A DNA stretch of 64,000 nt, taken from assembly GCA_037179385.1 (NCBI GenBank), contig CM074180.1, positions 28,253,455 to 28,317,454 on the forward strand, written 5' to 3'. This stretch comes from Holothuria scabra. Its lineage: Eukaryota > Echinodermata > Holothuroidea > Aspidochirotida > Holothuriidae. The position numbers and the translations under genes are program-made. The notes beneath the pieces were generated by a model. It was not told the DNA's origin. It was given only the letters and a program-made list of their open reading frames with translations, and did not search any database. The first letter of the stretch is position 1; each line of letters begins with the position of its first letter. This document shows, in pieces, positions 46,901-61,900 of this stretch.

Positions 46901-49900
46901 TGTTACACTTTGCTCGTTAACACAATATCTCAAGAAAGGAATGTCTGACAGTTTTCAAACTTGGTACATAGATGTGTCTTATTAAGAGGAAGAACCCTAT
47001 CGTTTTTGGCTGAGGTCAAATCTCATCTGGGGTCACCAGTGGTCAAAGTCTGAAAATCTTGTTAACACGATATTATAAGTTAGGAAGCTTGGGTAGATTG
47101 CATATATGCTATGTAGATGTGTTATAGTCAGGAGATGGTCTGTATTGTTTTTCCTGTAGGTCAAAGGTCATCTGGGGTCACCAGGGGTCAAAGTCTGAAA
47201 ATATTGTTAACACAATATCTCAAGATAGGAAACTTGGATAGATTTCATATTTGCTATGTAGATGCGTTATAGTCAGGAGATGGTCCCCAATATTTTTTGT
47301 GGAGGTCAAAGGTCATCTGGGGTCATCAGGGGTTAAAGTGTGAAAATCTGGTTAACATGATATCTCAAGATAGGAAACTGAAATACATTTTATATTTAGT
47401 GTGTGGATCTTATGGTTAGGATATGGTCCCTATTGTTTTTTGGTGGAGGTCAAAGGTCATCTGGGGTCACTGGGGGTCAAATTCTGAAAATATTGTTAAC
47501 ATGATATCTCAAGATAGGAAACCTAGATTTCATACTTGGTATAAGGATGGGTTATGGTCAGGAGATGGTCCCTGTAGTCTTTGGCAGATGTCAAAGGTTT
47601 TCTTGGGTCAGCAGCAGTCAAAGTCTGAAAATCTCATAAACAAGATATCTCAAGATAGGAAACTTGAATACATTTTATATTTGGTGTGTTGATGAGTTAT
47701 GGACAGGAGATGGTGCCTATTGTTTTTGACAGAGGTCAAAGGTCATGTGGGTCACAGGGGTCAAAGATTAATATTGTTAACATGATATCTCAAGATCAGA
47801 AATTTGGATAGATTTCATATTTGGTATGTGGATGCGTCATAGTCAAGAAATGTTCCCTATTGTTTTTGGCAGAGGTCAACAGTCATCTGGGATCACTGGG
47901 GGTCAAAGTCTGAAAATATTGTTAACATGATATCTAAAGATGTCTATATCTATTTATGTAAGGCTTTTGTGGAGGTCAAAAGGGCATCTGGAATAACAAA
48001 ATTATTTTTTGAACATGCTAGTTTAACATTTGAGTGAGAAGGTAATGGTGCATGATGGCAAATTTGAAACAGTACTGTTCATTTATGTATCACTGAAACC
48101 TCAATGCATTTTTTATTGTGGTTTTTAGTGTTGATAAAGTTTACAGTATGGTGGATCTGTCCTTGAGACACCGACTTAACAATGACCAGAATATGAAATA
48201 TTAAATGAAGTTAAAATTACAATATTATTGGTTAAATTTGTATGCACAGCACAGCTAATTGTTTGTGAACTTTGACCTGTATTTAAATTGCTTTAATTTT
48301 GTGTGCCTTTGTGATGTATGTCAACTACAGTATTTTGAGTAAAAAGACTGTAAGGCTACCTGCTTTGTTCTTTATTTTAAAGGGTTTCTCAACTTTTTTG
48401 AGCTCTCTTTGGGTCATAGAAATGTCCATAGTCACTATCTGTCATGATTGAAGAAAGAGTGTAGTTCCTCTCACAATGATTTAATACAAGACAAGTTTCC
48501 AGCGGAAGATCTTTGTTGAGTTGATTTTAAGGACACACCAGCTTAAATGGGGTTAAGTACAGAAGTGTCAGCTTGATGAGAAAGTAAAGTTCAGACATGG
48601 TTTGATATGGTTTGAATTCAAGTTTGGTTTCACTCAGATATGGTTAGAGTCCTTTCCATTGGTCCTCTCATATATATGACAGACAGGGAATATCATGGGC
48701 ATTTTCTGTTTCCCCCAGCAGATAACAGTATGGAAAAAATATGTGTATGCTACAGAACTGTTCATTGTGTGTATGTGCAGTACTTTGAATAGTTCAATTT
48801 GAGTTTGATCACCAGATGAGATGTACCGTACTGAAAATATTAGCAATATTATGTATATATTAATATTATATATTTCTGTTTTTTTTTTTTTTTTTTTCGA
48901 ACCAACCTTGTAGATGATTCTTACTAGGCTGCAGGTTGAGAACATGGGTGATCATGAATTACTACAACTGAGCAATGCATTATCAAGTGCTTAATTATGC
49001 AAAATTGAGAAAGAGAGCGATATATATCTATATACCTTAAGTACAGGACATTTTCAAAGTATGTTACAGTAATTACCACTTACAGTCAGTTTAAGAACAA
49101 CAAGATTCAACCTTTCAAATCTCCCCTTCCCCCCTTCCCAGGTTGAGGGTTGTAGAATATGCTCCAGTTTTCTGCAGGGCTAGAAAAATTTCCTACCAGA
49201 GAGGGAGAAAATCGACATCACCGGAATGGAAAAGAATTTTCAAAAATTTTCCTGTTTTTATGTACTGTTCAGGAGAGGAAAATTTCCTCACAAATGCCAA
49301 AATTTCCATCCAGAAGCCCAAATTTCCCAGAAAGGAGCCTCCCAGCTTCCCAACTTTTTTCAACCGTGGTATTCTGTCTAAACCGTCTTTGGACTTTTTT
49401 TTTAACCCACCTGACACTACATAAAGCCATTTGTGTTGTTGTAATGCTAGATCCCATCAAACCAAATTTCAACTGCCTTATCAGTGTGAATTCAGTGGCA
49501 GTTTTTTTCGCATGCAGTATTGATAGTAAGACCATCATTTCAAGCATGATGTAAATGGTTGTTTATTGCATCAAATACTTGAGCTATTATGATTTGAATT
49601 ACAAAATAGCAATCAAGAACAATAGTAGACTAAATTATGGAATCGTATCCTTGCTGTTTACTTGCATTTAATACTTAGTGTGCTTTAGGCTGTTTCATGG
49701 CTCTAAAATTCTTCCAATTCACATTGCCGAAGAACTGCTGACAGTGTCTTTGCACTTTGATGAAAGTACTATGTCATTCAGTTTCCTCAAATTGTTTGCA
49801 GCAATAATTTAATTTTATTATTGAAGAGTCATATGCCTTTGATTTTGGAGATAGATCTAAGAATTTTCATTTTGTAATATCGAAAGGGGGAAAATCTGTA

Positions 49901-52900
49901 GATGCTCTCATGCAAAAATTTTGAAGGCTGGAAATATAGTAAGGTGAGAAGTGGCAAGATAAAAAAATAATATTTTGCAAGAAATGATATTAAGTGATCG
50001 TAGCAGGTGATATTAGGGGTTAGTAACAGACAAAGAAAGTGCACGTCAGTGTCATCCGCAAGTTGTAGGATATTCTGTAATACTGAATTGAGTAAAATTT
50101 GCCTGGAGTGATGTTGCTTGCCAGTATTTGCTCAGTTTGATGTGTCATGTACAGGACAATATTGAAAGTTCTCCATGGCAAGGACAATACTGTTGTTGTA
50201 CAATGCATTGAGAAAATTGTCAGTATTATTAAACAGGGACTGTATTTACAGTATATCATCTTGAGAAATAGGATTATTATGAAGTATTGAAGCCAAGGGT
50301 TGCTGGTTTGGCATAGCTTGTTAATATGCAAATACTGTAACATAATTTATATTTATTGTCACAAGTTACCTCTAACAGTGACCTAAACATAAACAGAGTC
50401 TGGCCTACAGGCTTATTCAGGTGGCTTTTAGATCTACACTTGGTCTTGTATGGAAGAAAAATATTCCAGATCATTTCTTCCAATTGCTGTAACAATACCT
50501 TTACCCTATAGAAACTCCTTTACCTCATTTTAAAGATTGTTTATTTTTGATAAACAAATACTGTATCTCCACTTCTCAATATGGTAGCAGGATGTTTCAT
50601 GTAAAAGTGGGCACATTGCCACAGATTTCTTTATAATTAAATGATGTCCTGTTTGTCCCTAAAATATGATACTGTTAGATTGTTTTTAACATATCTTTTC
50701 CTGTAAATCTAGAATAACATACATGTGCTAAATATATGTTGCTAAATGCCCATAGCAGCAGCAATACCATGTACAGAAATTGATGGAAACTCAAATTAAT
50801 GTGCCATGATGGCATCACTGATTGCTCTTTCTTATTTAATATTTCAAGAAAAAGGTTCTTTAAAAATTGGTACCTTCTAAAACTCTACATGCTATTGAGA
50901 TGCAGTTCTAACCATCTGAAAGAAAAGAATATGTATATTGTGCAAGTTTTCAAACTAAATTTTGTTTCCAGACAATGTGCCTCTTAAATGCGTTTTAACT
51001 GTTGGAGTTGTTTCTTGGAACTGAACTGTACATACACCTTGACACATACTGTACTACATACCTTGATATTAGGGCTCAAAATAATAAACTTCACTAAATG
51101 TCATGGGTGCTGGACCTTGATTGATGACTGTGGGCCCCCCTCAGAAATTTATGTTGTATGAACCAATTATATTTTGTAACATGGATCTTCAGCCAAATCA
51201 TTTTTCCCCTCTATTGGTCTCCAGGTGACTTAAATTTTCTTACTTTAGATAGTACTTTTTGTGATCTGCTGTTGTTAACAGCAAAATTATTCCTTTCCAA
51301 AATTGTAATGTTTGTTTTGGAATTTGAAGAACAAACACATTTTACTATTACACTTATTGGTTTATATGCTTACAGTATTCTGATATTCACTTCCTATTAT
51401 CTTTTTGTTTTGTCAGTACATGTTTCAAATTTTCTTATTTCTGGGATACAGTGTATTTTTATAAATATCCTATTTCAAACCCACCTTGTCCCAACACACA
51501 GTTAATAAATGACTCTATATGCACTGCATATCCTTGAGATACTTTTGACAAAACAGCTATTACCTGATCTAACATATAAACATAGATATCACGGAGAGAA
51601 GGTAAGAAAAACATCTAAAGGAAAACTTAGGTGGTATCACTGATAAAGGTTTTATATCATTATCTGGACATATTAATTCAAAGTGGCAGCTCTTTCCTGT
51701 GAAATATAGGAATACTGTAGGTACTGCTGATCCAGTATTGTGCTTAGTTGGACGAATGCAGAATTCCCACACTCAGTTCTCAAGTCACATAAAGAAAAAA
51801 TATTCTGCATTTCCATCCTCTTCCGCTACATAAATGTATGTAACGTACCCCACATTATTGTAGTTAGGTCAATATTCTAGTCCTTGCACTCTCCTTGAAA
51901 ACTCTGGACAATAATGAATAGGACAAAACCCCTTCTCATACTCATAACTTCTCCCCCACCCCAGTAGAAGGAAAACATGGTACAGTAGTACTTAAGTTTT
52001 TTTTTTTTTTTTCATTTTGGTAGGTTGTAACTGAGATGTTATTTCATATCACTGAACTTTCAAATTTTCATCTCTTGAAGTCATTTGTAGGTAGGACAGA
52101 AAACCAACTGCATGTCATCACTCTCAATATGAAACCCTAAAGCTCAATTTGATATTTCCCAAAGGTGCAATAAATATTTTACACTAGTGATACTGCTGTA
52201 TATTCTGCATTAGTCACTATTTTCTTTAAATGTAATGTAAACTAATATGTGTCTTGAAGGCTTTGTGATATGCATGTCAAAACACTTCATACCCTGTATT
52301 CAACTTTAAAATGTAGATACATGTTGTAAATATTAAAGAGGTAATCAAAGTTTAACAGAGGATATTACTCTTTTTTCCAACACATAGTTTAAGATACCGA
52401 ACTGATTGTTTACCAGAATATAGAGACTTTAAATGGGGTTTGATTTTTTACCTAGTGTTGAATGAAAATGTCATATATGTCGGGTAAAAAGTTTCACACA
52501 TGTTCAAGTCTGTACAGCCTCCACCACAATGTAACCAATTGTCACAATGTTTGATGGTGATCATGGATCATTATTTTCTTAGTTTTAAGTCACTGTATAA
52601 ATGTAGCTAGCATTAAAGTTGTGAAAAAAATTGTAAAAACAAACTTGGATCTCTACTTTTAAGTACAGAATTCAGTTTATAGTTAGCAACATCAACCTGT
52701 GATTTTATAAGGCACACTGCACTCTTCTCTGAAGATGGCATACTGTATAGTACAGATTTTATTGCTGTGTGGCAAGTGTAATTGACATTGACTACATACT
52801 CACATGTGATGCACGTATGCAACTCGGTGCTGACCATGCAGTCAGCATGTTCCTAAAACCCAAGTGGCTCTCTACATTGTCGTATAGATAGTGATATATT

Positions 52901-55900
52901 AGAGTGACAGCTGTTGAGTGGAAATATCTTGCTTTCTGGAAAGAATAGGATGACACTTCTATAGTACTTGCAGTAGAGTATAAAACTGTTGCTGTGTGCT
53001 CTGTACCCTGAAGAGCATTTATGATAAAGTGATTATGATAAAGATGATCACACTGTCCTTTGCTACTGCTGATACTGCCAGTTTCTCTTTCTGACATTTT
53101 TCTGAACTGTTTTATAAAAATGGCACATATCGTAGGTATATGGAACACTACATTACACATTATTTATCACAGGTCAACATTACTTTGTCTCCCATGTTAC
53201 AGATTACAGATCTCAAGTGCTCTGATTCAATTTTATTGCTTGAACTTACTTGTTCATACTGGAAAATGCACACAGACTAAAAGCACAAAATTAGTGAAGA
53301 AAAGAGTGACAAACTTAATTACTTGTTTTTTCAGTATCAAGACCCATATGAAATAAATTGTGGCATTGCTTGTAGAATCACACACCTGCATGCTTTTGAT
53401 TGCCTTTTTAAAACAGTGATAACTCTATAAGCAAGCAGTCAGTTCTACATACTATAGTGTACAGTAGTTGTTGAAGGACACAGGACAAGAAGTGGTGAAA
53501 GAGTGTGTGAAATGTTTTAAATTGCTCGTGAAGTGACAGTTTAAAATATACAGTCCCAGAACTGCATTAAGAGCATGAAAACTGTCCCCAGTGGACACTA
53601 AACAGATGTTCTAATGCAGTGTGTTCATAAGAACTGGTACTATTAATGTAACTGACAGAATTGGGTAATGTTTGAAGGATTTCAGTCACTACTCAATGGG
53701 GAATGTCAAACTGGGATACAGTCGCAGAATAAATGAGTGAGACATGCTGAGTTTTAAAAGCTTCATTCTGTATTAAACAACATTCTAAAAACAAGGAAAA
53801 GGTAAGAAGGAAACCCTTCTGTCAAGGAAGTATCTAGTGTCTCTTTGCGCTGAAAAACATTTCATGAAGTTGAACTGTCAGTGTTCTCATAAAAAATGCA
53901 AGAAGTTTGCATGCATTCCCCACTGTGATTGAGTTGGTATTGTAACTGTATGGTGGGTGTGTTCATCTTAAGAAGTCAGCTTTGAGATTTGTTATAGGTT
54001 AACCAATTTTGAAAGTGCGATTGAAGGATTTGCTTAAATTGTAAGCTTTATGAGCCCAATGAGCCATTAGGTGAACATATGCAGTGGAGAGGTATGTAGT
54101 ATGTTTAATTATAAAGTGGCAAGCTATGCAAAATTATGCAGTAATGTGTACAAAGTAGAAAAAGTCCTTTACAGAAATTTAGATATGTTTTTAAGTGTGC
54201 TAATATAAGGAATAATTCCTCGTTAAAGACAAGCAAATTTTGGCAAGTTGTCTAAAACAGTACAAAAGAAGGATTTTTTTTTTTTTTTAAATTTTACTAG
54301 ATTTTTTACTAGATCCCCTGCCTGTATAAAGAGGCAATAAGGGGAGGACTTGAATTATATGGACTTACAGTAATATTGAACCTACCTATCTCAAACCTCA
54401 CTCTTTAGCTTTCAAGAGGCAAGGCGATTTGGCCTTAATAGTTCAGTTTGGATTTCTGAGGGCATGAAACCCATCAGTCAGGGCATTCAGGCCATTCTCA
54501 TCTCTGAACAAGAGCACCAAGGCCATATGAAAGAAAGAAAAAATGCATCAGAAAATTAGCAAAAACAACAAACTATATGTTGTATTCTTAAACAGTGAGT
54601 AAAGGCACAGAGATCATCCATTGAAAGCAACAATGGGAACTTTGGCCACGACTTTTAGTCCATTTTATCATGGCATTGCGACAAACAAGGAATTAACGAC
54701 AGCAATTGCTGCCGTGGCTGATGTTTAATTTGAGACTTTCTATGTAGATGACACTATAAGCACATCGTGTCGCCTTGCCATTGAACCTATAATCCGACTA
54801 TAAACTGCATCACAGTATACTGTATACTGTACTGCATACTTGAAGAATATAGAATTACATATTTAAAGAGACAACATCAAGATACATTCAGTTTTTATTT
54901 AGTTTTCATATTTCTATGGCTCCTGTTAGGTTCATTCAAACCTGTCATGCTGCTTGCAGGAGAAGCAACAGGTGTTGCGTTATAGAACCTGGGGTTGGTG
55001 TGCAGCATATGAAGTGTCGTGAATGCATACTGCTGTGGTATTTACAAACCAATTCAAGTGTTAAGTAGAGTATGCACGAGCTGGCACATTCCATGGTATC
55101 CTGAATGTACTTGTTGTATCAGGCATACAGTAATGAAAGATGGCTAATGTGCATTAGGAGGCTTTCAGGGTTTCTAGGATAGATTTGTTTTATTGTGCTT
55201 TCTGCCAGAAGTGAAGAAATGAAGATATATTTTCTTATTCAGTGAACATAAATAATGGATAACCTAACCCCAGGGGACCGTGAACTGTACTGTGTGCAGA
55301 TGGATGGTAAAAGCATACTGTACTGTTTGCTCTTCTAAAGGAAGATTTTATGTCAAGTACCGTATATCATGTTGACTCGGTTCTTTAACATAGGATAGTA
55401 ATGATTAGTTTGGGACAAAAGTGTCCTGAAATACATGCATGGCAATGGAAAATGTTCAGACCTTCATAGACATTGCATCTTAAAATTTTTATTAAAGTGT
55501 CAAATATGAGGGGGTGTTTTAAGACTTAGAAGATAAATGTTTCCAATCGTTTCCACTCCTACCCATCTCCATAATCGTGTTCAGCATAATCCTTCTTTAC
55601 ACATGTAACACACACCAAAGTGCACTGTCATCATGTAACATGATGCCAGTTATGTGCAATTACAAGATGTGTCTATCATTAAACTGATTGGTGAAGTGCT
55701 GTGTATAACATGATCACTGGGTAATGGCAGTCATTTAAAGTAGCATATATGAAGCTTGTGAGACTTTATAAACTGGCTACATGTGGGTGGTGGAAAGTCA
55801 TCAACCCCTACTTTAAAACCATCTGAGATTGCCAAATATGTCTCAGGTATAAAGTGAGCATGCTTTATAGTTTGAACCTGACAGTTGCTTGTGAGTCGCT

Positions 55901-58900
55901 TCATCTTATCTGGATGAGCTGTCATCAGTTGAACTTGCCCTTCATGTTCTTTCTAGGAAATTGATGTTATCTTTCTATCTTTGTTTTTAAATTTCAGTAC
56001 AAATGGACTTGGAGTGTGGTCTGTCCTCAGTGACATGGAAAATACTAAAGCCATGGGCTATCAGTGGACCAAATCAGACAGCAAAAAGAAACTCCTCTCC
56101 TCTCTTGGGCTGGATGAACGGAATATCGTGAGTAACTGCATCATTTAATTTTATTATTGTTCCTGTTGTCAGGAAGTTATACAGAGACAGCCATCAACTT
56201 TGATAATGGTACTTGTCCTTTAAGAGCCTGGTTCTTCTCAGAGGAATCATTTTGACAATTTTTGTCACCATGGATAATCACTTAAATAAGTGGCATTATG
56301 TGCAAGCATACTACAGTTGGTGATTAAATTAATATATGATATAAAAGAGCTTGTTTGCAGTGAATTGTTCATGAGGCAGTTTGCAGTGATTATTTTGCAT
56401 TTACTGTGTATGTATTCTGCTGGTTAACACTTACATGTTAATTGTTATAGTAAATTCATGCATCACAACCTATTGTTATCCATGCATTTGATACCTACCA
56501 GGGGTTTCCCTGTATTGATTGTGTTTTGAATTATGCATTCATTATCAAACGGTATCGGCATTGATTTTGTGCAGGTGTTTTGGAACATGTAGCCTTAACA
56601 TTTCAGTGATTTTAATGCCAATAAACTTTTCTGATAAAGGGTTCCAGGCACTGAATAGAATTTGAATGGTTTGTCTCTAGGAAGTGCAGTACAGATTCAC
56701 AGAGAATTATTCAGCCACAATTTTCGTAGAAAATGAGGGGTTCATTTCTTTTTTATCACTAATGAGTAAAAATAGGTTCATCTATTAAAAGTACACCATT
56801 TCCATTCATTCCTCCTTCCTGTAAGAACACTTTACCACATTGCATCAAGTAAATTACATCTATGATTGTAGAAATTTATAGGGATAGGTTGCCATCAATT
56901 TGCAAAGTCTTTCACAAATGAAGAGGAAAATGGAAATTTCCTGTGAGAGAGGTACCACGTCTTGTATTTGTGCATTGCTACATGTTGTACCACAGGTGTG
57001 AGACATTCCTTATTGGTGGGTGTGTAGCAAGATTGGAGCTGTAAACATGCTTGAAGAGAATGTTTATACAGGCCTTCTCTATATGTTGTGATCTGAATAA
57101 CTAACCAGTCTGCTTTGCTGGATGTGTTTGCCAAGTACATTATCAGAAATTCTGTATTGTCTGGCTGTTTTGGTTTTATCTAAATCAAAGCCCAGAACAT
57201 GTATGTAAACATTCTTATTTGTTCTTTGTTTCTTGGTTCAGTGAAAAATTATGAGATTATTTGTCCTGTTAAAAATTGATAAGTGCGAAGTTATCATGAA
57301 TAAGATGAACAACATGAACTTTTATTTTCGTATAAAAGAATGTGCATCAACCTTCTCTTACCTGTAATACCCCCTACCCACAATTTGACCCTGTTTAGTC
57401 TACTTTGTTCCTCTACTTACCTCTGATTAACATATGCATTTCCCTAATTTCCTGCAATTCCATAGGCAAAGACTTCTTAGCACAGAGGACACCCCTGCCT
57501 GTCCTGTTTTGGGAGAGTCCCATCTCGATCATGTCACTTTTCCTTTGCCTTCTCCATGTTCAACCCCTTTTGCAATTCCATACAGATTTTTTACAGTTGA
57601 TTTGATGTTTTTTGTGTGGTTTTTCAGGGCTTATGTCCAAGCATACCAGCCTTTTTTTTTGTTCCAAGGGGTTTTAAAAGTTTTAGATGTTTTGGGAATT
57701 TTAGGAAGTCTTCACTCCTATAGTGAGCTCTGCCTGACTATCTATATGTCTTATGACACATTTCTGCCTAGCTGTTAGGGCTGTGAACGTTTAGCAAAAT
57801 AACTAAAAGTTTAACCTCAAAAATTTGCGATCGTTTAGCGATTAATCGCGATTACCTTATCACACACACAAAAAAATAATTTCAATACAGTATGTAGTGA
57901 GTGATACCGATTGTAATGCAAAAATAATAACAATTGATATGTTACATGGAAAAAACAAATTATTCTGAAACTTGAAGCCTACAGTACAAGGTTCAAATAT
58001 GCCCAGAAATTCCATAATGTTTCATTTAACTAAAAGCAGGGATCATCAGAGTATACAAATGGATTAAAAACTGTCAAAAACATGTTTTGCGATTAATCAC
58101 TTGTAGCTTTGTACTAAACGTTTATTCCACATGCGATCGTTTAGCGATTAATCGTTACACGTTCACAGCCCTACTAGCTGTTCCATTGGCTTGCATTGTT
58201 GCTTTGTTGAGTTTTATTCATTTTCACTTATTTAATGTTCAGAGTTTTTTTTTTTGTTTTTCTTTTAAATTCATGCTATGTTTAAAGCCCTCACCTCTGA
58301 TTTGTGATTTCTATTTCATGTTAAGTAAATGATAAAATGCAGTGAAATGCTTATATAAAGTACTCTGCTTGTCGTGTCGCTGTTGCATACTCCACATGGC
58401 ACACAACATACAATTGTGTATTTGCTACCCTTACTTTTCTGGATTTAATGCATGCTTCTTTCAATTTGTTGATTTTCATCCAGTGGCTTTTACACAGTGT
58501 ACTCTCATTCTCCCCCCAAAGAAGCATTAATTTCATCTTTCTTTGAAAAAACAGAAATTGCATTAATTTCTTAATTCCTTTCCCTACTGTACTGTATGTT
58601 CTTGATAGAGTGCCCCTGGACAGGAGGTTTGTCTTTGGTTTCATTTAAATATGTGTGTGCAAGTTGTCTGGGGTACATTCATTTTTACATTTTCCATCTT
58701 TCTTTCTGTACCCTGAAGTTGACTTCAAGAGTTGGTGGAGTACCCAAATTTGCATCTGATCTAGGGATGCTTCAACCCATCAAACCTGGAGAACCACCGC
58801 TACAGGCAGAAGCTGCCCCAAGACAGGAAGAGGCATTCCCACCAGAGGTTTGTACCTATTGTATGATTGTTTTGTTTAATTTAATGGAGAAATGACATGG

Positions 58901-61900
58901 TTAGTAAAAAGGTTCCACTAGTCTCTTCCAAATCAGCACATTTAGAAAATGGAAAAAGCAGGGTTTCTTAGAAAGTGTTGATTGTTGCGAATGAACCAGA
59001 AATTCAAAATGGGGTTTAAATGTTTCTGCATGGAGAGAAATATGGATGCAAAACTTTAACATCTGGGATTCTCCTTTCTAATGGGTGTATATTAATTATG
59101 CCAGGAAGGTAGTGCTTGTTACTTGAAATACGTACTGCAAATGTCTCTGTGACTGTCTGGGTGTGTTGGTTTTTGGCAACTACTGCATAACGAGGGTGGG
59201 TTTTGTGTATTGTAGACCCATCACAATTGATATTAAGTAAACATGGTTTGCTTGGAGGACCATTCCTCTGTTGAAGCAATATTTTGTAGTCCGACTTGAC
59301 CATTGAAATTTGGATAGTGTTCAGTGTGCCCAGTTTTAATCATTAATGTTGTACAGTGTCTGCAGTAAGACATGGGCAATGGCCTACACTTGAATGAAAC
59401 ACATTGCATTTGATAGGATTCCTTTCTAGTCTGAAGTGGACTTTTGTATCTTGAGCTATGTACAGTATTTTGTTGAGAAATAAATGATAATTTGGGTGAA
59501 AACAAAATCATTGAAATTTTGAGTCTCCGAGGTTGTTGTGAGTTAGACATATGTACATAAACCCTTCCTCAATGCTTTTTCAAGTAACTGCTGTTTTTAA
59601 GTTTGCAAAAAAAAATTGTCATTGCTTTGTAACTCATAAAAAATTTGTTTTCCCAAATTTAAAAAAATTTGCAAGTGAAAGCTAATTATATCCATTTAAT
59701 GTTGTACCGTAATCAGTGCTTATTTTCTGTTTTCTTCTAAAAGTGATCACCAGAATTTAGCAGCAAACTGAATTGTTTATTTTGATAATGACAATAAAAG
59801 GCTGATTAGTTTGAGCATGCTGCTGATACTACTGTTCAGCTAAATAGTTCCCTGGAAACTTATTATTATAATAAATAAACCTGAGTTATTAGCAACAATA
59901 GCAATGTGAAATTATGACTTCAGTTATCTTAATTCAACTATTATTAACTTCATAAAATAACTTAAACTGATCTTAAATCAAATTGCAAGGTTTTTTATTC
60001 CTGTCATGCCCTTGAACCATTTATTCTCAAAGAATAAAAAGGTATGATTTGTGTAAGACAAAATCACTTGAAGTCTGAAATTGTATGATGGAAAAAGTTG
60101 AAAGAGTTGTTCAGTCAGCAGTTTACACTTCTTCCATCATATAAAAAATCAGGCTGCTTGAATAAAATTCAATGTGAGAGAAAAATGGTTGTCCATTGCA
60201 CAACCAACTTTCAACTGTTGGTTGTCCATATATTATTTTAGTTGTCCCCGACAATCAGACAATCACGAAAATTGAGCCCTGTCTTGAACGTTGTGAAATT
60301 TGATATGAGGGTAATGTAAATTATCAAAATAAATTACTCATCAAAGACAGAAACAAAAAATTGCATTTTTGACATTTTGTAGTGTATTCAGATGAAGATC
60401 ACACAATATTAATCTCCTATTTAGCATACAAACAGCTTCTCTGCTTTAAGATGGAGACATGGACTGAAAAATCTCTAAGTACATAACATATGTACAAGAT
60501 TGTCAGTAGGCAAAAATACTAGAAATTTTCATGGATATGCTGTATCATGATACAAAAATACGAGATGAATGCAATGTGCAGATATCATTATTAAATTTGA
60601 CAATAATTATTAAATTTGACAACAAATCAAATTTTAAACTTTTCCCCATCATCCCATTTGTTATTGTTTTATGGTGACTTACGACAAAGAATACCAAATT
60701 TTAATTGTCAGAAATTGTCAAAGAATGCCTGCAGTCTTATTAGTTTTGTTTTGTATTCAATGTGCACAATAGTAAAATAACTGTTATAAACAGAAAGACT
60801 GGGGCACAGTATTGTTGTAGCATTATTTGTATTGTTTGTAACTAGTATTATTTGTTGCACTGATTTGTAGTACTTCTATTAAGTCTAGAAAAAATGTCAG
60901 ATTTGAGCCACTCTTAACCACTTGAGGAATTATACTGCACTGTATAGCCTTGTGCTGTCATGTGCTTATCAAAAAAAAAAAGACATAAAGGATGCTGCTG
61001 AATATGTTGGAAGTGACTGCTGTCATATTGAGTGCATGTATGCATCAAAGCATCAAAAACTAAAGGCTTCTTTGTCTGGTATGAAATTAACTCTCAATAT
61101 GGGAATATATGACAGTCGCAGAGAATTAAATTCAACTGTTATCAAGCTGTATGTGATAGCAATATATTGTTGTTGTAGTGTCATCTATAATTGTCTTAGC
61201 ACATGGTTTGCTTTTTTCATATATATTGGTGATTAATCATGCAGTTTTCAGCATGAATTCAATGACTCAAAAATTTTGTCATTGAGACAAAAGATCGGAG
61301 TTCAGTGTTGATTACTCATGATTGAAGAGATGCAACAAAATGTGAATGAAAGACATTGATAATAAATGGCTGACTTTAGTGGTATTGTACGAAAATAGAA
61401 TCAGAAGCTTAGGCAGTAAATTTGTCATAATCAGAGTTGCTTACCATATGTTGAAGTGAATTACAGTAATAAAATGAGCTTAGGGTTTTTATGCCAGAAC
61501 ATAAACTCCTCATACTATTATACCATCCTTCACACTCTTTGATGAAATTGACAGCAAAATTATGGGCAGGGAGCATCCTTGTCAGTAAAACTCTATTATT
61601 ATGAAACTGAAATGACTTCAAAATTTGATTTGAAGTAAAGTGTAAATAACGTAATAGAGTGGACATGTGGCCTAAAACTCTCCCACTGAAAAGTCTTAGA
61701 GTAAGTTGCCCAGATGCAGAAAGGTGCCAAATGTTTGGATTTTTAGGGGTATTAGGAACATTTCAGAGTAATTGCTTATGTTTCCAGAAGAGAAAAATTA
61801 AATAAATAAAAAAGAATGATGTTGTTTTGAAAATTTAGATTGACTTATCTTTTTTTGACTAGTTTTAGTTTCAAGTCACAAACAGTGGAGGGTGGGACAG

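Larger units (their letters stand above)
36384..55997 (+). other. AFTPH intron 2 (about 19.6 kb)
   Basis: Runs from GTTTGT to an AATTTCAG acceptor. It contains the hairpin element 37863-38027, a palindromic G/C word near 39295-39332, TACTGTA-rich stretches (for example 40255-40315, 54815-54838), a pair of dispersed repeats (44085-44330 and 50780-51020), the satellite array 46912-47985 and poly-T/poly-A runs. The many short frames, such as 131 codons at 49159-49554 and 125 codons on the minus strand at 42870-43247, lack motifs and paired splice sites, so no nested gene is called. Confidence 0.75.

Noticed and set aside
49143..49554. Overlapping frames of 93 and 131 codons in AFTPH intron 2
   Set aside because: The same segment is open in several frames on both strands; no motif, no splice sites consistent with an exon.
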